A DNA stretch of 42,934 nt from Wandonia sp964447015 (lineage in GTDB: Bacteria > Bacteroidota > Bacteroidia > Flavobacteriales_D > Crocinitomicaceae), in contig CAYUQU010000023.1 of NCBI GenBank assembly GCA_964447015.1, forward strand, positions 1 to 42,934, in the 5' to 3' direction. The position numbers were made by a program, and so were the translations under genes. This document shows positions 38,440 through 42,934 of this stretch, in pieces; the stretch's first letter is position 1, and each line of letters starts with the position of its first letter. The notes under the pieces were generated by a model, which made no database searches, was not told where the DNA came from, and worked only from the letters and a program-made list of their open reading frames with translations.

Positions 38440-40365
38440 TTAAATCTTCAAACGCACTTCAATGAGTATTCTACCGTCCTGATTTTTACTTGTAGTAAGT
38501 GTACCGTCAAATTGTTCAATAATCGTTTCAATCAACTCCAAACCAAAAGTATCACTTTTTTGCTCTAAGTCAAATCCAACACCATTATCTGAATAAACAA
38601 TGATTAATTCGTTATTGTCCCTTTTCAACGAAAGGAAAATTTCTGGAGATTCTACTTCTTCCGTAAATCCGTGCTTGTATGAATTAGTCACCAGTTCGTT
38701 CACAATAATACCAAGCGGGAATAAAATCTCGGTATCGAGTACCAGAATTTCATCTTGAAAAACCAACTTTGCTTTGCGTTCTAAACCAAGTGCGTCTAGG
38801 TTTTCGAGTAATTTCTCAAAATAATCCGTGGTCTTAATCTCAGTAAAGTCATCTTGGCGGTAAATCATTTCGTGAACAATTGATAGCGACTGAATTCGCT
38901 GTACAGCCTCATTAAACGCTGCTTTCACCACTTCGTTATCCTGAGTATTAGATTGCAAACGCAATAAACTTGAGATAATCTGAAAGTTGTTTTTTACACG
39001 GTGATGAATTTCTTTCAACAACAGTTCACGCTCCTTGTTCTTTCGCTCAATAATCAGATTCTTTTTCTTTATTATTGACAATCTGTTGAGAATAACCGCA
39101 ATTATAAGAATAGCGAGAATAAAGGCTATAGCGAACATAAAAGACAGGGTTTTCTGCCAAGCACTTTCGCTTTGAACAGTACGGTCTCTGTTTTGTTGTA
39201 CAATTTTTTCAAGCGCAGCTTTTTTATCAAATTCAAAACGCACTTCTTCCTTCAATGTCGCTTTCTTAAGGTCGTCACTATTGAGTTCATTTTGCTCAGC
39301 AATCACAATCTCAATCATCTCCAAAGACTCTTTATGCTGGCCTTTATCTTTGTACAAATCAGCTAACAGTTGAGCAGAACGTCTTCTCACTTCAGAGTTT
39401 TCAGATGTCGTTCCTATCTCTAGTGCATTACGTCCATGTTCAAAAGCCTTATCCTCTTCTTCAAGACTAGCGTACACCTCGGCTATATTCAAGAGAGAAT
39501 GTCCTATTCCTTTTAAATCTTTGTATTCATTTACGATTTCATAAGCCTCTTCAAAATATTCCAAAGAAGTGTGGTATTTACCTTGCTTTTTATATACAAC
39601 TCCTAGGTTATTGAGCGTAGAGGCCGTACTTCTTCGATCACCTTTATCCCTTCTGATTTTCAGCGCTTTATTGTAATAAAATTTAGCTCTATCTAACTGA
39701 TCGTTATGGCTATAATAAGAACCTATATTATTTAAACATACTGCCATTCCAAGCGAATCTTCAAGTTTTTCATACATTTCCAACGAACGGTCATAATAAC
39801 CTTTTGCTGATTCGTAATCACCTAATTCTCGGAATGTAACACCAATATTATTTAACACATAAGCTATTCCAGCAGTATCTTGAATTTCCTCTTTTAATTT
39901 CAGTGCATGATGATAAAATCGTAAAGCTTTTGGATACTCGCCCCTGCTCATGTGCACCACCCCCACAGTACTTAGCGTCAGACTCAATCCTTGGATATTC
40001 TTACAATACAAATAATTTTTTACAGACAATAAATTTCGTTGCATTGCACTATCGAAATGCCCAAGACGAAACTCGAGAACTGCAGAGTAATACGCCGCCT
40101 CACCAAGAACACTTCTCAATGAATCTTTCTCCTCTTTCCCTTCGGCTTTTACTAGTTCACTATTTAGAATTTTGATGGTTTCATTCATATAAATCAGAGA
40201 CGAATCTGGCTGTGAAACATAGTGCAAATCAGATTTTTCACGTAAGCTTTTAATTCTAGCTTCTACATCATCTGTTTGAGCTGAAATTGAACTAAAGTTC
40301 AAAAACCCCACTACAAATAAAATAATGGACCAAAGCGACTTTCCTATTGAAGAAATACTATGCAT
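38440..40365 (-). CDS. TPR-containing sensor histidine kinase (HisKA_2 type)
   Basis: A 641-residue sensor. The signal sequence (MHSISSIGKSLWSIILFVVG, then FLNFSSISAQ) directs the N-terminus to the periplasm, where about six TPR units (roughly 60-370) lie. A membrane helix spans about 405-425. The kinase core follows: EIHHRVKNNFQIISSLLRLQ with phospho-acceptor His454 (HisKA_2), then the ATPase N-box FPLGIIVNELVTNSYKHG and G1-box YSDNGVGFD. No response regulator lies nearby, so its partner is elsewhere. The ATG at 40365 is preferred to an upstream TTG. The stimulus is unknown. Confidence 0.88.
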   Translation of the reverse strand: MHSISSIGKSLWSIILFVVGFLNFSSISAQTDDVEARIKSLREKSDLHYVSQPDSSLIYMNETIKILNSELVKAEGKEEKDSLRSVLGEAAYYSAVLEFRLGHFDSAMQRNLLSVKNYLYCKNIQGLSLTLSTVGVVHMSRGEYPKALRFYHHALKLKEEIQDTAGIAYVLNNIGVTFRELGDYESAKGYYDRSLEMYEKLEDSLGMAVCLNNIGSYYSHNDQLDRAKFYYNKALKIRRDKGDRRSTASTLNNLGVVYKKQGKYHTSLEYFEEAYEIVNEYKDLKGIGHSLLNIAEVYASLEEEDKAFEHGRNALEIGTTSENSEVRRRSAQLLADLYKDKGQHKESLEMIEIVIAEQNELNSDDLKKATLKEEVRFEFDKKAALEKIVQQNRDRTVQSESAWQKTLSFMFAIAFILAILIIAVILNRLSIIKKKNLIIERKNKERELLLKEIHHRVKNNFQIISSLLRLQSNTQDNEVVKAAFNEAVQRIQSLSIVHEMIYRQDDFTEIKTTDYFEKLLENLDALGLERKAKLVFQDEILVLDTEILFPLGIIVNELVTNSYKHGFTEEVESPEIFLSLKRDNNELIIVYSDNGVGFDLEQKSDTFGLELIETIIEQFDGTLTTSKNQDGRILIEVRLKI

Positions 40366-40371
40366 CAATAT

Positions 40372-40379
40372 CAAATATA
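40372..40379 (-). promoter_or_regulatory. -7 box of the histidine kinase gene
   Basis: On the minus strand TATATTTG matches TAnnTTTG and lies only six bases before the ATG, so the leader would be very short or absent. No TTG lies at the usual upstream distance. Confidence 0.45.
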
Positions 40380-40509
40380 CGCGAATAATTTAAATGTCAG
40401 AGAACTTACGTGGCATATTGTCTTTTTTTCACCTCAAGATAAAAGCCTCTCTCTTTTGTATTTTGTCTTTTGTCTAACGTCTCAAAACACTTCGTCCATT
40501 GAAATTTTG

Positions 40510-40517
40510 TACTTTTG
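40510..40517 (+). promoter_or_regulatory. -7 box of the lpxK-pnp-gatB unit
   Basis: TACTTTTG matches TAnnTTTG and ends 7 bases before the lpxK ATG at 40525, which supports that start over the longer open frame. Confidence 0.5.
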
Positions 40518-40524
40518 GTTCCAA

Positions 40525-41583
40525 ATGAACAAGCTGAGGCTCTTACTTTTTCCATTTTCAATTCTCTATGGAGTTATCACAACTCTACGAAACCTTTGTT
40601 ATGACCTCGGGATCTTCAAATCATACCCACCTCCAATTCCCACCATTATAATCGGAAATTTGAGTACAGGTGGAACGGGTAAAACACCACACATTGAACT
40701 CGTCTACAATTTATTAAAGGACAATTACCGCGTGGCTATTCTCAGCAGAGGTTACGGTCGAAAAACAAGTGGGTTTATCTTGCTTAATTCTGCTCACTCT
40801 ACAGACAAAGTTGGAGACGAACCGAGGCAGTTCAAGCAAAAGTTTGGTGACACTGCAATTGTAGCAGTATGCGAGAAGCGCGTTGATGGTGTGAAGGAAT
40901 TACTCCGTATTCACCCTGAGCTTGATGTCATTTTATTGGATGATGCTTTCCAACACCGCGCCTTAAAAGGTGGTTATCAAATTTTGCTGAGCGAATTTCA
41001 CAAACCTTTTTTTCGCGACCTTCCGTTACCTGCTGGAAATTTGCGTGAGTTTGCCTTTGGAAAAAAACGTGCGGATGTATGCATTTACACAAAATGTCCA
41101 CCGCAGATTTCGGATAACGTTAAATCAAACTACGCGAGTAAGTTCAGCGACACAAAACCTGTACACTTTTCAAGAATAGCTTACACTGATTTTGTTGCGC
41201 TTAATCCTGTGCATCATTTTCAAGACATTAAACGCCTTATCTTGGTTACAGGAATTGCAAATCCGAAGCCACTGATTTCTTATTGTGAGTCGTCATTTGA
41301 AGTGATAAACGTTCCTTTTAATGACCATCACGATTTTTCAGCTGCCGATATCCTCAAAATTCATGAAATATTTGGTAATTTTACCGACGGAAAGAGCGCT
41401 ATAATAACAACAGAAAAAGATGCGATGCGACTGTCATCTGGCGAGTTGAAGTTACTTACAGACGATTTTCCTTGGTTTATGCTTCCCATTTCGATTGAAA
41501 TAGAAGCCAAAGAACAATTTGAAAAAGAAATAATAGATTATGTTGAAAGCAATAAACGAAGCAGCAGCTTACATTCAAAGTAA
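40525..41583 (+). CDS. lpxK: Tetraacyldisaccharide 4'-kinase LpxK
   Basis: A 352-residue enzyme of lipid A synthesis that phosphorylates the 4' position of the tetraacyl disaccharide at the inner membrane. The N-terminal helix (LRLLLFPFSILYGVITT) is the membrane anchor, followed by Walker A GNLSTGGTGKTP (44-55) and the LpxK signature DDAFQHRAL (139-147). The frame is open from 40360, but the extra 55 residues are unlike LpxK, and a -7 box precedes the ATG at 40525. It overlaps the PNP gene by 44 bases, so they are co-transcribed. It confirms a lipid A-bearing Gram-negative cell. Confidence 0.95.
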   Translation: MNKLRLLLFPFSILYGVITTLRNLCYDLGIFKSYPPPIPTIIIGNLSTGGTGKTPHIELVYNLLKDNYRVAILSRGYGRKTSGFILLNSAHSTDKVGDEPRQFKQKFGDTAIVAVCEKRVDGVKELLRIHPELDVILLDDAFQHRALKGGYQILLSEFHKPFFRDLPLPAGNLREFAFGKKRADVCIYTKCPPQISDNVKSNYASKFSDTKPVHFSRIAYTDFVALNPVHHFQDIKRLILVTGIANPKPLISYCESSFEVINVPFNDHHDFSAADILKIHEIFGNFTDGKSAIITTEKDAMRLSSGELKLLTDDFPWFMLPISIEIEAKEQFEKEIIDYVESNKRSSSLHSK

Positions 41584-42352
41584 AACAGACATTAAGCCTG
41601 AAGTTGGAATCATCTTGGGTACAGGTTTAGGTGGATTGGTAAAAGAAATTGAAGTCATTGACGAAATTCCTTACGAGAACATTCCTCATTTTCCTGTTTC
41701 AACTGTAGAAAGTCACAAAGGAAAATTAATCTTTGGGAAGTTAGGTGGGAAAAATGTAATGGCAATGCAAGGTCGCTTTCATTACTACGAAGGTTATACA
41801 ATGCAGGAAGTTACATTCCCAGTTCGCGTGATGAAAATTCTCGGAATTAGCCGTTTGTTTGTTTCCAATGCTTCGGGTGGAGTGAATCCTGACTACGAAG
41901 TAGGTGAAATCATGATTGTGAATGACCACATTAACTTGATGCCTGCTCACCCGCTAATCGGTAAAAACATTGACGAGTTAGGTCCTCGCTTCCCAGACAT
42001 GAGCGACGCGTATGACACAGAGATGATCGCGCTAGCTGCACAAATTGCAAAAGAAAATAACATCAAAGTTTCTCAAGGTGTATACCTCGGCTTAACAGGT
42101 CCAACACTTGAAACACCGGCAGAATATAAATACGTACGCGTTATTGGAGCGGATGCGGTTGGAATGTCAACTGTACCTGAAGTGATTGTAGCGCGCCACA
42201 TGGAGATTCCTACTTTCGCTATTTCCATTATCACCGATTTAGGTGTGCCAGGAAAAATTAAGAAAGTAAGCGTACAAGATGTGATTGCAGTTGCTTCGCG
42301 TCAAGAGCCGAAGATGACCTTAATTATGAAAGAATTAATCAGTAGAATTTAA
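41540..42352 (+). CDS. Purine nucleoside phosphorylase (PNP-I, trimeric type)
   Basis: A 270-residue enzyme of nucleoside salvage that cleaves inosine or guanosine with phosphate. Family motifs are intact: ILGTGLGG (25-32), QGRFHYYEGY (77-86), SNASGGVN (109-116), GPTLETPAE (187-195) and GMSTVPE (208-214). Where the mammalian and many bacterial enzymes have TN, this has SIITDLGVPG, an Asp in place of the purine-contacting Asn, as I recall seeing in Bacteroidota relatives. That could shift base preference and is worth a note. It follows lpxK with a 44-base overlap and is followed by gatB after 28 bases. Confidence 0.92.
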   Translation: MLKAINEAAAYIQSKTDIKPEVGIILGTGLGGLVKEIEVIDEIPYENIPHFPVSTVESHKGKLIFGKLGGKNVMAMQGRFHYYEGYTMQEVTFPVRVMKILGISRLFVSNASGGVNPDYEVGEIMIVNDHINLMPAHPLIGKNIDELGPRFPDMSDAYDTEMIALAAQIAKENNIKVSQGVYLGLTGPTLETPAEYKYVRVIGADAVGMSTVPEVIVARHMEIPTFAISIITDLGVPGKIKKVSVQDVIAVASRQEPKMTLIMKELISRI

Positions 42353-42380
42353 TCGATTCGACACATTAATAAAAACGAAA

Positions 42381-42934
42381 ATGTTAGATCCCGAAATCAG
42401 AGATAAATACGAAGTTGTAATTGGACTGGAAGTACACGCGCAGTTGTTAACCAAAACAAAAGCATATTCGAATGATGTGAATGAGTATGGTGCCGTTCCC
42501 AACACAAACGTCAGTGTTATCTCATTGGGACACCCAGGCACTTTGCCGCGTCCTAATAAAAAGGTAATCGAATTTGCAGTACGATTAGGGTTAGCTGTAG
42601 AAGCTGATATTGCACCTAACATGTATTATGCACGCAAAAATTACTTCTATCCCGATTTACCAAAAGGATATCAAATCACACAAGATAAAACGCCAATCTG
42701 CACAGGTGGTCGTATTTTTATAAAGAACGAAGACGGCACAGAGAAAGCGGTTAACCTTACACGAATTCACATGGAGGAAGATGCGGGAAAAAGCATCCAC
42801 GACGTAGATCCATTTGACACATTGGTTGACTTGAACCGTGCAGGAGTTCCTTTATTGGAAATTGTGACAGAACCTGATTTGCGTTCTTCTCAAGAAGCAT
42901 ATAACTATGTGACTGAAGTGCGAAAACTGGTTCG
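42381..42934 (+). CDS. gatB: Asp-tRNA(Asn)/Glu-tRNA(Gln) amidotransferase subunit B, 5' part
   Basis: The first 184 codons of gatB; the gene runs off the end of the window and should be about 480 codons. KYEVVIGLEVHAQLLTKTKAY and the later HPGTLPRPN, YARKNYFYPDLPKGYQI and IHMEEDAGKS are unmistakable GatB blocks. GatB is the tRNA- and ATP-binding subunit of the GatCAB complex that amidates mischarged tRNAs. It follows pnp after 28 bases on the same strand. Confidence 0.96.
   Translation, partial: MLDPEIRDKYEVVIGLEVHAQLLTKTKAYSNDVNEYGAVPNTNVSVISLGHPGTLPRPNKKVIEFAVRLGLAVEADIAPNMYYARKNYFYPDLPKGYQITQDKTPICTGGRIFIKNEDGTEKAVNLTRIHMEEDAGKSIHDVDPFDTLVDLNRAGVPLLEIVTEPDLRSSQEAYNYVTEVRKLV

Noticed and set aside
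40360..40524. 55-residue N-terminal extension of LpxK
   Set aside because: It is unlike LpxK and contains the -7 box; the ATG at 40525 fits the family start.

Overview
The window looks like part of a chromosome from the phylum Bacteroidota, most likely a flavobacterium-like member. The DNA is AT-rich and Gram-negative (LpxK, many lipoproteins). It has the stand-alone long PurL of about 746 residues, and many genes are preceded by the Bacteroidota -7 box TAnnTTTG. Shine-Dalgarno signals are rare. I cannot name the genus from the sequence alone. No rRNA, tRNA, CRISPR array or transposase gene was recognised.

Layout. (1) 1-8500: housekeeping plus a few small genes. These are rpmH on the minus strand (too short for most ORF callers), a divergent MsbA-like ABC exporter, a run of small plus-strand genes (GNAT, DUF4256 and two unknowns), then minus-strand yidD, an FkbM-like methyltransferase, proC and purL. 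(2) 8500-22500: a long one-way stretch of accessory minus-strand genes. It includes a CubicO hydrolase, a WYL regulator with a GyrI-like protein and DUF1801, a TraB/RDD unit, a six-gene lipoprotein/membrane cluster, a cupin, a two-domain retropepsin and an ASCH-DUF4180-DUF3052 unit. Its spacers hold dispersed repeats, including an exact 115-bp duplication. (3) 22500-24250: repeats, a 21-bp tandem array, and an isolated plus-strand helical protein gene with a textbook-like sigma-54 promoter and its own terminator. (4) 24250-30500: a minus-strand accessory block with a SMI1/KNR4 protein, an AlbA_2/Schlafen-type protein, a 641-residue protein of unknown family, a DUF2806 protein and an AbiC-like membrane protein. 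Its units are separated by imperfect hairpins whose arms resemble each other, giving a cassette-like look. (5) 30500-36500: a membrane protein, an SDR dehydrogenase and an amidohydrolase, separated by elaborate palindromic repeats that include a nested inverted repeat, a long conserved-looking hairpin and a perfect 50-bp palindrome. (6) 36500-42934: core genes again, namely a zinc-ribbon coiled-coil protein with Nif3, a TPR histidine kinase, lpxK, a purine nucleoside phosphorylase, and the start of gatB cut by the window end.

The most promising places for new biology are the hairpin-bounded, defence-like block at 26781-30436, and the 21-bp tandem array next to the sigma-54-controlled gene at 22901-24179. 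Both are inferences from sequence pattern; no search or folding was run.
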